Shown: in pieces, positions 8,440-17,492 of the stretch | Layout of the letters: each line of letters opens with the position of its first letter | Numbering within the stretch: the stretch's first letter is position 1 | Assembly (NCBI RefSeq): GCF_024397795.1 | Contig: NZ_CP072983.1 | Span: forward strand, 682,001 to 746,000 | Direction: 5' to 3' | Source: Lactobacillus intestinalis | Lineage (GTDB): Bacteria > Bacillota > Bacilli > Lactobacillales > Lactobacillaceae | Length of the DNA stretch: 64,000 nt | The notes under the pieces: model-generated | What the model was told of the DNA's origin: nothing | Seen by the model: only the letters and a program-made list of their open reading frames with translations | Database searches by the model: none | Made by a program: the position numbers and the translations under genes

Positions 8440-9759
8440 ATGTTTGATTATCGAAATAATATAAAGAAGATTTTGAATAATACAAGTGCAGATGATAAAA
8501 GTCTGCAGAATAGTTTAAATGCGATTAAAGCTATTATTAATATGACTGGGGATGAAATTAAAAATGCACCTAGAGAGTTAAATCCTAAGTCAATTGATAG
8601 TAAGCAAGTTAGAAATCTATTGTCTGCTTTAACTGAGTTAATTACTAAGCCAGGTGATTCAAATGCGAAAACTCGATCAATTTCAGCTATTCATAAATTA
8701 ACTTTTGAACCAGAGGTTGGCAAAAAGTATGGCGATTTATTAGGAAGGCTTGATCAAGCAATTCAAAATTCTGTTGAGACTAAAGAAGCAGTTAATAAGA
8801 AGATTTTTGAAGATGCAGTTAAGCCTAAAAAGGCAGTTAAACGTGACTATCGTAAAGGTCGGCGTTATACAGTAATTCGTTTAGTATCAGGGGCAGATTT
8901 GATCAATGATAATGGTGATACGGTTTATACGGTGAAAGAATCACAGGTTCATCCTTTAAATTTGAAGACTGGGGATGTAGTTGAAGCATTAGAAGATAAG
9001 GATAATCCTAATTATGAGGCTGAGATTTTACGAGTGGTTGGTTTTCGTAAATTACGCAAGCGTGATTATGATCAAATTGAAGATTTTAAGTACGCAGTAG
9101 TTCAAGGAAAGGCTAATAGTTTAGCAATTACTCGTAATATTCATGGTGAGAAGTTGAAAATTAGAGGTAAAGCTGTTGTGATTCCAGTTGATACCAGCTA
9201 TTATCAAGGCGAAAATATTCATCTAGAAGATGGCTCAATTGTCGATCTTGCCTGGTATAGTGGGGATGTGCGTTTAAAGAAAAATCCAGCTGATGCCGTA
9301 CAAATTCGCTGGATTTATCAAACTGATCAGCCTAAAAGAAAAGCAAATAAATCTAAAAAAGATAAAAGTAAAAAGCAGACAGCTGAGCAGTTAACTAAGC
9401 TAGATATGGATCTTCATTATCAGCGGGTGGGAATTGCGATTGGCGATAATCAAAACGAGGCTATGCTTGAAAGTATTGTGACCCGCTATAATGGTATTCC
9501 TATCCCAATTGATGCTTTTGAAGGTAAGAAAAAGGTCATTGAAAATCAAATCAAGGACTTGGATATTGTGATCTTAGTAACGGCTTTTGCGGCTCATGAT
9601 TCAACCTGGAATATTCGAGAATTTGCTAGCAAATATGGTGCTAAGTTTGCTGTAAGTTCTAGTAAGGGCTATCAATCTTTTGAAAGAGCCCTTTATCGAG
9701 CAGAAAATGGGCTCCCAGCATATGAAGGAAATCAACAAATTGACTATAAAGTTAAATAA
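8440..9759 (+). CDS. DUF2325-domain protein of unknown function
   Basis: A 439-residue soluble protein with no signal peptide. The first 130 residues are helical and unassigned. Residues about 140-290 look beta-rich, with repeated short strands (RRYTVIRLVSGADLI, KLKIRGKAVVIPVD). A lysine-rich linker lies at about 298-317 (KRKANKSKKDKSKK). The C-terminal about 100 residues (VGIAIGDNQNEAMLES to SFERALYRAENG) resemble DUF2325, a small Rossmann-like domain of unknown role. The basic linker could fit nucleic-acid binding, but this is only a suggestion. It appears to be a single-gene unit. Confidence 0.65.
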   Translation: MFDYRNNIKKILNNTSADDKSLQNSLNAIKAIINMTGDEIKNAPRELNPKSIDSKQVRNLLSALTELITKPGDSNAKTRSISAIHKLTFEPEVGKKYGDLLGRLDQAIQNSVETKEAVNKKIFEDAVKPKKAVKRDYRKGRRYTVIRLVSGADLINDNGDTVYTVKESQVHPLNLKTGDVVEALEDKDNPNYEAEILRVVGFRKLRKRDYDQIEDFKYAVVQGKANSLAITRNIHGEKLKIRGKAVVIPVDTSYYQGENIHLEDGSIVDLAWYSGDVRLKKNPADAVQIRWIYQTDQPKRKANKSKKDKSKKQTAEQLTKLDMDLHYQRVGIAIGDNQNEAMLESIVTRYNGIPIPIDAFEGKKKVIENQIKDLDIVILVTAFAAHDSTWNIREFASKYGAKFAVSSSKGYQSFERALYRAENGLPAYEGNQQIDYKVK

Positions 9760-9843
9760 ATTATTATAATTTGATAATTTAATTGAGTAAATAGCCTATT
9801 TTTAGATACAATAATAACTAACAAAAAGAAAGGACGGTTGATA

Positions 9844-10683
9844 ATGAAAGAAAATATAAAAAAACGTTCTTGGATGCGTTGGCTTGTATTTTTAGCAGGT
9901 CTAGAAATTATTGCAGTATCTATTAACTTGTTTTATGGCCCGATTAATATTGCGGCCGGAGGGTCTACAGGAATCTCTATTTTAGTTGATGCTGTTTGGG
10001 GAATAAATCGGTCAGTGACAGTATTTATAGTGAATGTACTAATGCTGATATTAGCAGCAATTTTCTTAGGGAAGAAAACTACTAAAAATATTGCCTTAGG
10101 AAGTTTTGTTTTGCCGATTTTGATGCAAATCACTCCTAGCTTTAAGGCAACCGATAATGAACTTCTAGCTGTAATTTATGGTGGAGCTTTAATGGGGCTA
10201 GGGGTTTCACTTTTATATCGTGTAAATGCTTCAAGTGGTGGGACAACAATTCCGCCAATGATTTTAAAAAAATACTTTTATTTAAATCCGGCCGTCACAT
10301 TATTATGCATTGATATGATTATTATCTTTTTAAATATTTTTGTAGATGGATGGAACGCTTTCTTCTTAGCTGCCTTTTCACAATTAGTAACGGCAATTAC
10401 CATGAATTACACAGAAACTGGTTTTGATAAGAAATATCAAGTTAGAATTATGAGTAATGATCACCTTGAAGAAATACGAAATAAATTACAAGAAGACTAT
10501 GTAGGATTAACTATTTATGACGTAGTTGGTGGTTATAGCGATGATAAAAAGAAGCAATTATTAATTATTGTAGATACTAATGAATATGGAGCTTTAATTA
10601 CAAAAATTCACGAGATTGACGAAGAAGCCTTCATTGTAACTTCTAGTGTAGCTAAAGTTCATGGCGGAAGATGGGGCATTTAG
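9844..10683 (+). CDS. YitT-family membrane protein
   Basis: A 279-residue protein of the YitT/YpjC family. It has an N-terminal membrane domain of five to six TM helices (starting WMRWLVFLAGLEIIAVSINLF, with the conserved GGSTGIS motif) and a C-terminal cytoplasmic DUF2179 domain from about residue 195 (YQVRIMSNDHLEEIRN). The ATG is chosen over a TTG two codons upstream because AGGAC is 8 bases before it. Transport function is suspected for the family but the substrate is unknown. Confidence 0.85.
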   Translation: MKENIKKRSWMRWLVFLAGLEIIAVSINLFYGPINIAAGGSTGISILVDAVWGINRSVTVFIVNVLMLILAAIFLGKKTTKNIALGSFVLPILMQITPSFKATDNELLAVIYGGALMGLGVSLLYRVNASSGGTTIPPMILKKYFYLNPAVTLLCIDMIIIFLNIFVDGWNAFFLAAFSQLVTAITMNYTETGFDKKYQVRIMSNDHLEEIRNKLQEDYVGLTIYDVVGGYSDDKKKQLLIIVDTNEYGALITKIHEIDEEAFIVTSSVAKVHGGRWGI

Positions 10684-10686
10684 CTA

Positions 10687-10715
10687 TTGAAAAACTTGAT
10701 TAATGGTAGTAGAAT
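10687..10715 (+). promoter_or_regulatory. Promoter of rplU-rpmA
   Basis: -35 TTGAAA, 17-base spacer, -10 TAGAAT. It starts a leader of about 110 bases before rplU. Confidence 0.7.
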
Positions 10716-10721
10716 GTAGAA

Positions 10722-10833
10722 GTTGTATTTGTGGAATCCTCCACATCTGCAACCGCACGATTTGCGGTTAGAAGACTTTCAGAGTTGAAAGCACCCAAAT
10801 TGGCGAGTCTAAGTATTTTTTGGAGGTGTACAA
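10722..10833 (+). promoter_or_regulatory. Structured 5' leader of rplU (L21-leader type)
   Basis: The long untranslated leader holds hairpins TGTGGA-atcc-TCCACA and CCGCA-CGATT-TGCGG and then a conserved-looking AGAGTTGAAAGCACCC segment ahead of the GGAGG ribosome site. Firmicute L21 leaders (Rfam L21_leader) lie at the same place and are thought to mediate autogenous control by ribosomal protein. Assignment is by position and hairpin layout; a covariance search was not possible. Confidence 0.65.
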
Positions 10834-11145
10834 ATGTACGCAATTATTAAGACCGGTGGTAAGCAATACAAGGTTGCAGAAGGCGACACTGTTTTTGTTG
10901 AAAAGCTTGATGTAGAAGAAGGCAACGAAGTTACCTTTGATGAAGTTATCCTTGTAGCTGATGGAAAAGATGTTAAAGTTGGTACCCCAGTAGTTGAAGG
11001 TGCTAAAGTTACTGCTAAAGTTGAAAAGCAAGGTAAGGAAAAGAAAGTTGTAACTTTCAAGTACAAGCCAAAGAAGCACTCACACACTAAGTACGGTCAC
11101 CGTCAACCTTACACTAAGGTTACAGTTGAAAAGATTGAAGCTTAA
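10834..11145 (+). CDS. rplU: 50S ribosomal protein L21
   Basis: A 103-residue large-subunit protein that binds 23S rRNA. It starts [18 protein letters not shown], the invariant L21 opening, and ends with the [17 protein letters not shown] block. GGAGGTG precedes the ATG. The 16-base gap to rpmA holds only a ribosome site, so the prp protease gene usually found between rplU and rpmA in Firmicutes is absent here. Confidence 0.98.
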   Translation: MYAIIKTGGKQYKVAEGDTVFVEKLDVEEGNEVTFDEVILVADGKDVKVGTPVVEGAKVTAKVEKQGKEKKVVTFKYKPKKHSHTKYGHRQPYTKVTVEKIEA

Positions 11146-11161
11146 TTCAGAGGTGAAATAA

Positions 11162-11452
11162 ATGAACATTTTAGATATGAAGTTATTCGCCCACCACAAG
11201 GGTGGCGGTTCTACTGCTAACGGTCGTAACTCAGCTGGTCGTCGTTTAGGCGCTAAAGCTGGTGATGGTCAAGAAATCCACGCAGGTTCTATCATTTACC
11301 GTCAACGTGGTACTAAGATTCACCCAGGTAAGAACGTAGGTAGAGGTGGAGACGACACTTTATTTGCATTAGTAAATGGTGTTGTTAAGTTTGAACGTCT
11401 TGGTAAGTACAGAAAGCAAGTTTCTGTAATTCCAGCTGACGAAGCTAAGTAA
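11162..11452 (+). CDS. rpmA: 50S ribosomal protein L27 (with cleavable N-terminal extension)
   Basis: A 96-residue protein whose N-terminal tail reaches the peptidyl-transferase centre in the mature form. It begins [10 protein letters not shown] followed by [14 protein letters not shown]. Firmicute L27 carries such an extension, ending in a motif like L-Q-F-F-A, which the cysteine protease Prp removes. The LFA-H junction here fits that pattern. The G+C and codon choice are those of a highly expressed gene. It ends in a strong terminator. Confidence 0.97.
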   Translation: MNILDMKLFAHHKGGGSTANGRNSAGRRLGAKAGDGQEIHAGSIIYRQRGTKIHPGKNVGRGGDDTLFALVNGVVKFERLGKYRKQVSVIPADEAK

Positions 11453-11468
11453 AACATTTCTTAAAATG

Positions 11469-11503
11469 AAGACGAGAAGTAAAATGCTTCTCGTCTTTTT
11501 TGT
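11469..11503 (+). terminator. Terminator after rpmA
   Basis: An 11-bp stem AAGACGAGAAG / CTTCTCGTCTT with loop TAAAATG, then TTTTT. Confidence 0.92.
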
Positions 11504-11539
11504 ATAATAATAAATAGTAAAAAAGAAAGAGGGCTCGAT

Positions 11540-12649
11540 ATGGAAAACAAGCAGGAATTATTAACTTTGATTAATAATCGAATTGATAAAGTTTGTGATT
11601 TGATTAAAGAGCAAAATGCTGATGCGATGATTATTTTTAATCAAGCTAATTATCGTTACTTAACCAACTTTACTGGAGAAGAAGCTCAATTGATTTTAAC
11701 TGCACAAGGAGATCGAATTTTACTTTCTGATTCTCGCTTCGATTCACAGATAAAAGCAGAAGCACCCGGTGAGTTAACTGTCGTGATGAAACATGATAGT
11801 GATTATAATGAATTAACCAAAGCTTTAAAGAAACTAGATGTGAAAAAGGTTTTGGTGGAAGGCGAATTTGTTTCGGCGATAGAATTTCAAAAGTTGCAGG
11901 CTTTAAACCCAAATTTGAATTTTGAAATGTCGGAAGAGCTTGTTGAACGAGTTAGAAATGTAAAAGATAATCTAGAAATTGAAGCCCTCAAAAAGGCTAT
12001 TGAAATTTCAATGGAAAGTTTTAAGAGTATCTTACCGATGATTAAGCCCGGAGCTAAGGAGAGGGATATTGCTGCTAAACTTGATTATTTATTTAAATTA
12101 AATGGTGGCGATGGCCCTGATTTTGATACAATTATTGCTTCAGGTGTTCGCTCTGCATGGGCTCATGGCGTTGCCAGTGATAAAAAGATTGCCGAAGGCG
12201 ATATGGTTGTAATTGATTTTGGCAGCTTTTATCATGGATATGCTGCAGATATTACGAGAACTGTGGCCGTTGGAAAAGTTGATCCAGAACTGGAAAAAAT
12301 TTACAATATTGTTCATGAAGCACAAAGGCGAGGAATTGAAGCTGCAGTAAGTGGAAATACTGGTCGTGATGTTGATCGAGCAGCTCGAGATTATATTACT
12401 GAGCAAGGTTATGGAAAATATTTTGGTCATGGAATAGGACATGGGATTGGACTAGAAATTCATGAATTATGTCAGCCTGCTTTACCCTTTAGTAAACAAA
12501 AATTAGAAAATAATATGGTTCATACAGTAGAACCGGGGATTTATTTACCAAATAAGGGTGGAGTGAGAATTGAAGATGATATTTTGGTTCATGATGATAC
12601 TCCAATTACTTTATCCAATTTACCAAAAGATGAATTACTTTCACTTTAA
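11540..12649 (+). CDS. pepP: Xaa-Pro aminopeptidase (M24)
   Basis: A 369-residue metallopeptidase that removes the N-terminal residue from peptides with proline in second position. The creatinase-like N domain spans residues 1-135. The pita-bread catalytic domain shows the metal ligands: Asp in VIDFGS and YAADITRT, His in GHGIGHGIGLEIHE, and Glu in EPGIY and RIEDDIL. Adjacent to efp in many lactobacilli. Along with PepX and PepD it fits a proteolytic lifestyle. Confidence 0.93.
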   Translation: MENKQELLTLINNRIDKVCDLIKEQNADAMIIFNQANYRYLTNFTGEEAQLILTAQGDRILLSDSRFDSQIKAEAPGELTVVMKHDSDYNELTKALKKLDVKKVLVEGEFVSAIEFQKLQALNPNLNFEMSEELVERVRNVKDNLEIEALKKAIEISMESFKSILPMIKPGAKERDIAAKLDYLFKLNGGDGPDFDTIIASGVRSAWAHGVASDKKIAEGDMVVIDFGSFYHGYAADITRTVAVGKVDPELEKIYNIVHEAQRRGIEAAVSGNTGRDVDRAARDYITEQGYGKYFGHGIGHGIGLEIHELCQPALPFSKQKLENNMVHTVEPGIYLPNKGGVRIEDDILVHDDTPITLSNLPKDELLSL

Positions 12650-12720
12650 ACTAGATATTCTTTATAGCCAAATGGCTTTCAAATTGGTAACATATAGTAT
12701 GTAGAAATGAGGGAATTAAT

Positions 12721-13290
12721 ATGACAATGATTTCAGTTAACGAATTCAAAAACGGATTAACCATTCAATACAATAATGATTTATGGCGAATCGTTGAATT
12801 CCAACACGTAAAACCAGGTAAGGGTAGTGCCTTTGTTCGTTCAAAGTTAAAGAGTTTGAGAACAGGTGCAGTGCAAGAATATACTTTCCGTTCAACTGCT
12901 AAGGTTGAAACTGCAGATATTCAAACTAAATCTATGCAATACCTATACAATGATGGTACTAGTTATGTATTTATGGATACTTCAACTTATGATCAATTGG
13001 CTATTCCAAATGAACAAATTGAAGAAGAATCTAAGTACTTGAAGGAAAACATGGATGTTAGTGTTATCATGCACGAAGGTGAAACTTTAGGGGTTCAATT
13101 ACCAAATACTGTTGATTTGACAGTTGAAAAGACCGAGCCAAATATTAAAGGTGATACTTCATCTGGTGGTGGTAAGCCTGCAACTATGGAAACAGGTTTA
13201 GTAGTTAACGTTCCATTCTTTATCAACGAAGGCGACGTATTAACTATTAACACAGCTGATGGTACTTACGTATCACGTGCTAATAAGTAG
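12721..13290 (+). CDS. efp: Translation elongation factor P
   Basis: A 189-residue three-beta-barrel protein that rescues ribosomes stalled at polyproline. It has the domain I loop [10 protein letters not shown] with the lysine that is modified in many species, and the C-terminal [15 protein letters not shown] block. GAGGGA lies 7 bases before the first ATG, which favours the MTMISVNEF start over the second ATG two codons later. No dedicated modification gene is visible nearby. Confidence 0.96.
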   Translation: MTMISVNEFKNGLTIQYNNDLWRIVEFQHVKPGKGSAFVRSKLKSLRTGAVQEYTFRSTAKVETADIQTKSMQYLYNDGTSYVFMDTSTYDQLAIPNEQIEEESKYLKENMDVSVIMHEGETLGVQLPNTVDLTVEKTEPNIKGDTSSGGGKPATMETGLVVNVPFFINEGDVLTINTADGTYVSRANK

Positions 13291-13309
13291 TTTTTTGAGG
13301 TAAAAAGAT

Positions 13310-13732
13310 ATGGCAGACAGTTCAAAAATTCTCTTAAACGGTGAAGAGACCGGTGAACAGATTGAAATTGATCCTAGCGTTCTCGAAGTTATTTTGGGCA
13401 TTGCTGCTGAAAAAATTGACGGCGTTGCAGGAATGCGAGGCAATATAAAATCTGGCTTAAGTTGGGTATTAGGTCGTGAAGATCGCGGAAAAGGCGTTAA
13501 TATCAAACTTGATGATGATAATAGATTAATTGCTGATGTTTATGTCTACTTTGATAGTGGCGTTAATGTTCCAAAAGTCGGGATGCAATTGCAAAAAGCG
13601 TTAAAGACGCAACTATTGCAAATGACTGATCTAGAACTTAAAGCAATTAATGTTCATGTAGTAGGTTTAGTATTCCCTGAAGATACTGAACAAACTACCT
13701 CGAAGCTGTTTTCGGAGGATGAAGAAAAGTAA
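13310..13732 (+). CDS. yqhY: Asp23/Gls24-family protein (YqhY-like)
   Basis: A 140-residue protein of the alkaline-shock Asp23 family. The core block VLEVILGIAAEKIDGVAGMRG and the later VPKVGMQLQKALKTQL are typical. In Bacillus subtilis the member at this locus (YqhY, beside accBC and nusB) affects acetyl-CoA carboxylase activity; here only nusB is next to it. The start ATG is 19 bases after the efp stop with a GAGG site. A second member, YloU, lies at 31480. Confidence 0.88.
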   Translation: MADSSKILLNGEETGEQIEIDPSVLEVILGIAAEKIDGVAGMRGNIKSGLSWVLGREDRGKGVNIKLDDDNRLIADVYVYFDSGVNVPKVGMQLQKALKTQLLQMTDLELKAINVHVVGLVFPEDTEQTTSKLFSEDEEK

Positions 13733-13734
13733 TA

Positions 13735-14130
13735 ATGAATCAACACGAAAGTCGTAAAGTTGCAATGCAAGCAGCATATTTAGCTAATCAAGATCCTGAG
13801 TATACTGCTGAGGAAGTTGAAGCTAAAACCGTAGCAACGCTTGATTTAAAAGAGCTTTCTGCCTATTCAAAGACTCTGATTGAAGGCGTTATTGCAAAGC
13901 GTGAAGAACTTGAACAAGATTTAGAAAGTCATTTGAAAAATGGCTGGCATTTAAATCGCGTAAATCAAATTACGGTTGCAATTATGGAAGTCGCTTTATA
14001 TGAAATCAAGTATAGTGATGAAATTGAGCCTAAAGCAGCGGTTAATGAAGCTTTAAACTTATGCGATGAATTTGCTGATCCAAAGTCAAAACCATTTGTT
14101 AATGGAATGCTAGCAAACTTCATTAAATAA
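13735..14130 (+). CDS. nusB: Transcription antitermination factor NusB
   Basis: A 131-residue all-helical protein that with S10 (NusE) binds boxA RNA in rRNA antitermination. It starts MNQHESRKVAMQAAYL, matching the R-x-A-x-Q motif, and carries AVNEALNLCDEFADPKSKPFVNGML, the family's C-terminal signature. It begins two bases after the yqhY stop, so the genes are coupled. A strong terminator follows. Confidence 0.96.
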   Translation: MNQHESRKVAMQAAYLANQDPEYTAEEVEAKTVATLDLKELSAYSKTLIEGVIAKREELEQDLESHLKNGWHLNRVNQITVAIMEVALYEIKYSDEIEPKAAVNEALNLCDEFADPKSKPFVNGMLANFIK

Positions 14131-14138
14131 AAACGATG

Positions 14139-14167
14139 GCCGGCACGGGAGTTGCCGGCTTTTTTTA
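14139..14167 (+). terminator. Terminator after nusB
   Basis: G+C-rich stem GCCGGCA / TGCCGGC with loop CGGGAGT, then seven T. Confidence 0.95.
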
Positions 14168-14188
14168 TAAGAAATGGGGAAATGTCTA

Positions 14189-15040
14189 ATGGGAAAGATT
14201 CTTGATGGAAAATCTTTAGCCAATTTACGTGCGCAAAAATTGAAAAAAGAAGTCGAAATATTAAAACAAGACGGAATTAACCCCCTTTTTTGCGTAATTA
14301 ATATTGGAGATGATCCAGCAAGTAAGGTGTATGTAAAAACTAAAAAAAGAAGAGCTCAGGAAATGGGAATTGAACAAAAAATCTATCAATTGCCCAGTAC
14401 AGAATCAGAAGAGAGCGTGCTGAATTTAATTGATAAGTTAAATCAAGATCCATCCGTACACGGAATAATGGTTCAAATGCCTACTCCTGAGCAAATTAAT
14501 GTAAATCATCTTCTTGAAAGAATCGATCCAGAAAAAGATGTTGATGGCTTAACACCTACCAATATTGGTCATTTATGGCAATCAGATCATTTTGTAGAAC
14601 CTGCTACGGCTATCGGTATTATGAAGTTACTTGAACATTACAAAATAAATGTTGCTGGAAAAAATGTTGCTATTATTGGACGCAGTAATATTGTTGGTAA
14701 GCCTCTTGCTGCTTTGATGTTGGAAAAAGATGCTAGTGTTTCTGTTTTGCACTCTAAAACTAAATCTTTGTCTACTTATACTCGGATGGCAGATATTATT
14801 ATTGTGGCCGCAGGTCAAGAAAATTTGCTGACTTCTGAAATGGTTAAAAAAGGTGCAGTAGTAATTGATGTAGGAATTAATCGTGTAGAAGGACATTTGG
14901 TGGGAGATGTTGATTTTAAGCAAGTTTTATCTAAAGCTCGCTGGATTACTCCCGTACCAGGTGGCGTCGGACCGCTCACAGTTGAACTTTTAATGGAACA
15001 AGTAGTGAAGTTAACGAGGAGAGCCCATGGCATCAAATGA
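14189..15040 (+). CDS. folD: Bifunctional methylenetetrahydrofolate dehydrogenase/cyclohydrolase
   Basis: A 283-residue cytoplasmic enzyme interconverting 5,10-methylene- and 10-formyl-THF, which feeds Fmt and purine synthesis. Catalytic Lys lies in YVKTKKRRAQEMGI, with DVDGLTPTN, the NADP-binding GRSNIVGKP and TPVPGGVGPLT. The ATG with GGGGA 8 bases upstream is used rather than one five codons earlier. Small oddities: the usual PCTP and VQLPLP motifs read PATA and VQMPTP. It overlaps xseA by 14 bases and heads the xseA-xseB-ispA-tlyA-recN unit. Confidence 0.94.
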   Translation: MGKILDGKSLANLRAQKLKKEVEILKQDGINPLFCVINIGDDPASKVYVKTKKRRAQEMGIEQKIYQLPSTESEESVLNLIDKLNQDPSVHGIMVQMPTPEQINVNHLLERIDPEKDVDGLTPTNIGHLWQSDHFVEPATAIGIMKLLEHYKINVAGKNVAIIGRSNIVGKPLAALMLEKDASVSVLHSKTKSLSTYTRMADIIIVAAGQENLLTSEMVKKGAVVIDVGINRVEGHLVGDVDFKQVLSKARWITPVPGGVGPLTVELLMEQVVKLTRRAHGIK

Positions 15041-16376
15041 TAAATATTTAAGTGTTAGCGATTTAAATTATTATATTACTCAAAAATTCAAGAATGATCC
15101 TTATTTACATAAGGTATTTTTGGAAGGAGAACTGTCAAATTTTAGATATCGACGCAATTCACATCAATATTTTTCTTTAAAAGATGAAAAATCAAAAATT
15201 AATGTGGTAATGTTTCGTTCATATTTTGATAAGGTAAAATTTAAACCCGAAGAGGGAATGAAAGTTTATGTTGTTGGCTATGTGAATGTATACGGCCCCC
15301 AAGGTTCTTACCAATTTTATGCAGAAAAAATGGAACCTGCTGGCTTAGGTGCCTTGTATGAACAGTTAAGACAATTGCAAGAAAAACTTACTAAAGAAGG
15401 CTTGTTTGACGAAAGTCATAAGAAAAAATTGCCTAAATTTCCCGATAAAATTGCGGTGGTAACGAGTGCTTCTGGAGCTGTCATTCATGATATTATGGTA
15501 ACAGCCAATCGTCGTTTCCCTCATGCGGAGATTGACCTGTTTCCAGCTCAAGTTCAAGGAGATACGGCAGCTGATTCCTTAGTAAATGCAATGCGGCAAA
15601 TTGCGTCTTATGGCGATAAATACGATGTAATGATTATTGGACGTGGTGGGGGATCGCTAGAAGATTTGTGGCCTTTTAATGAAGAAAAGGTTGTGCGGCA
15701 AGTTTATAATATGCAAATGCCGGTAATTTCTTCGGTAGGTCATGAAACCGATACTACTCTGTGTGACTTAGTTGCTGATCAACGAGCGGCTACTCCAACT
15801 GCAGCGGCCGAATATGCAACTCCAAATTTATCAGATGAGTTGGCTCATATTCGTCAATTAAACAGCCGCTTAATTTCAGAAACTAATGCCCTTATTCATG
15901 AAAAAAGAGAAGTATTGAATCGTATTAATAATTCGGTAATTATGCGAGAGCCTGCCCGACTCTACGATCAACAAATTCAAACCGTTGATTTACTAAAAAA
16001 TCGACTGCAAAATGGTATTACTCATCTTTTAAATCAAAATAGTCAGAATTATCGTTTACTAAATCAAAGATTGCTCGGCAATAGTCCTGAAAAGCAAATT
16101 ACACAAATGAAGCAAGCTAATATCTTTAATGCCCGACAATTAATAACGGGGATGAATCAAGTTATTGCTCAAAAGAAGAATCAATTTAAACAGATGGCTC
16201 AACAACTTGATGATTATAGTCCTTTAAAGACGCTAAATAGAGGCTATGCTTATGTGAGTGATAAAAAAGATCAAACTATTACTTCCGTTGATGATCTAAA
16301 AGAAAATGATTTAGTGAAAGTGCATTTTAAAGATGGAGAAATAAGTGCACGCGTAATGGATGTGAGGAGAAAGTAA
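15027..16376 (+). CDS. xseA: Exodeoxyribonuclease VII large subunit
   Basis: A 449-residue nuclease subunit degrading single-stranded DNA. The N-terminal OB fold (about 5-100) includes FLEGELSNFRYRRNSHQYFSL-type residues. The catalytic core has VVTSASGAVIHDI, GRGGGSLEDLWPFN and SSVGHETDTTL, then a long coiled-coil (about 285-405) and a C-terminal cap with LNRGYAYV. It starts inside the folD end (14-base overlap, GAGGAG site) and is followed by xseB one base after its stop. Confidence 0.96.
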   Translation: MASNDKYLSVSDLNYYITQKFKNDPYLHKVFLEGELSNFRYRRNSHQYFSLKDEKSKINVVMFRSYFDKVKFKPEEGMKVYVVGYVNVYGPQGSYQFYAEKMEPAGLGALYEQLRQLQEKLTKEGLFDESHKKKLPKFPDKIAVVTSASGAVIHDIMVTANRRFPHAEIDLFPAQVQGDTAADSLVNAMRQIASYGDKYDVMIIGRGGGSLEDLWPFNEEKVVRQVYNMQMPVISSVGHETDTTLCDLVADQRAATPTAAAEYATPNLSDELAHIRQLNSRLISETNALIHEKREVLNRINNSVIMREPARLYDQQIQTVDLLKNRLQNGITHLLNQNSQNYRLLNQRLLGNSPEKQITQMKQANIFNARQLITGMNQVIAQKKNQFKQMAQQLDDYSPLKTLNRGYAYVSDKKDQTITSVDDLKENDLVKVHFKDGEISARVMDVRRK

Positions 16377-16377
16377 A

Positions 16378-16620
16378 ATGGCAAGTGAAAAGAATAATTT
16401 TGAACAGCAATTAAATGAATTAGAACAAATTGTGACTAGTTTAGAAAATGGAAATGTTCCTTTAGAAGATGCTTTAAAACAATTCCAAGAAGGAGTTAAA
16501 ATTAGCCGTAGTTTGGATAAGAAACTAACTGAAGCAGAAGAAACTGTTGCTAAACTTATTGATAGTGATGGTACTGAACATAGCTTAGATCCTACAAACG
16601 CATCTGCACCGGAGGAATAA
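16378..16620 (+). CDS. xseB: Exodeoxyribonuclease VII small subunit
   Basis: An 80-residue helical partner of XseA. Signature LNELEQIVTSLENGNVPLEDALKQFQEG-type sequence covers residues 10-40. It is translationally coupled to xseA (one base between them) and to ispA (two bases). Several small subunits bind the XseA coiled coil in the family. The acidic C-terminus after residue 65 is variable. Confidence 0.95.
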   Translation: MASEKNNFEQQLNELEQIVTSLENGNVPLEDALKQFQEGVKISRSLDKKLTEAEETVAKLIDSDGTEHSLDPTNASAPEE

Positions 16621-16622
16621 TT

Positions 16623-17492
16623 ATGACAGCATTTAAATATTTTCAAGAAAATTGGACGCCGGTAATTAATAAGTATTTAGAAAAGCATTTAGCTGATGAT
16701 ATTGATGATCAAAAGATCAGTCAAATTATGTCATATTCGGTGATGGCTGGTGGGAAGAGACTTCGTCCTTTATTGTATTTGGCTACTTTAAATACTTTAG
16801 GACGTAAAATTGATGATGCTGAAATTCAAATTGCCTGTGGAATTGAATTAATTCATACCTATTCCCTCATTCATGATGATTTACCAGCTATGGATAATGA
16901 TGATTATAGACGAGGTCGTTTAACTAGTCATAAGAAATGGGGCGAAGCTGAGGCTATTTTGGCAGGGGATGCACTTTTACCTTTGGGAATTGAGTGGATT
17001 TCTAAGGCAAGTAATTCAGCTGAGATGGTCACCATTATTACTAAGGCAATTGGACCTAATGGAATGGTCGGAGGACAATATTTAGATATTGATTCCACTA
17101 ATAATACCTCTGTAGCAAATGACAGCAAGTATATCGATAAAATGGAATGGCTAAAGACAGGCTGTTTGATTTTAGCTAGTGTTCAGATGGGTGCTGTTAG
17201 AGCAAATGCAACCGATATTGAAAAAGTGAAGTTATCTGACTTTGCTAAAGTGTTTGGTCGCGCTTATCAAATATATGATGATCTAGTTGATGTGGTGGAA
17301 ACTAGTCAAGAAGCTGGTAAAGCTACCCATAAAGATAAAGAAGAGGGAAAGAATAATACTTTAACTCTTCTTGGTATTGATCAAAGCAGGCAAGAATTAA
17401 AGGCTTTAATTAAACAAGCTAAAGATGATCTTAATGGGTTAGATAGTGATGTATTGGGTGGATTTTTAGATCTTTATAAAAAGGTATTATAA
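16623..17492 (+). CDS. ispA: Polyprenyl (farnesyl/geranylgeranyl) diphosphate synthase
   Basis: A 289-residue trans-prenyltransferase that condenses IPP with allylic diphosphates. The first aspartate-rich motif is DDLPAMDND (residues about 83-91), the second DDLVD near 219, with GGKRLRPLL near 40 and GQYLDI near 150. The product feeds undecaprenyl and quinone synthesis. The dxs gene that accompanies ispA in Bacillus is not present, consistent with lactobacilli using the mevalonate route. The next gene starts at the base after its stop. Confidence 0.93.
   Translation: MTAFKYFQENWTPVINKYLEKHLADDIDDQKISQIMSYSVMAGGKRLRPLLYLATLNTLGRKIDDAEIQIACGIELIHTYSLIHDDLPAMDNDDYRRGRLTSHKKWGEAEAILAGDALLPLGIEWISKASNSAEMVTIITKAIGPNGMVGGQYLDIDSTNNTSVANDSKYIDKMEWLKTGCLILASVQMGAVRANATDIEKVKLSDFAKVFGRAYQIYDDLVDVVETSQEAGKATHKDKEEGKNNTLTLLGIDQSRQELKALIKQAKDDLNGLDSDVLGGFLDLYKKVL

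Noticed and set aside
10768-11087. Two minus-strand frames opposite rplU and its leader
   Set aside because: They mirror the L21 gene, have no ribosome site and no family resemblance.
12664-12682. Short AGCCA / TGGCT hairpin between pepP and efp
   Set aside because: Five-base stem with a two-base loop and no T run; too weak to call a terminator.
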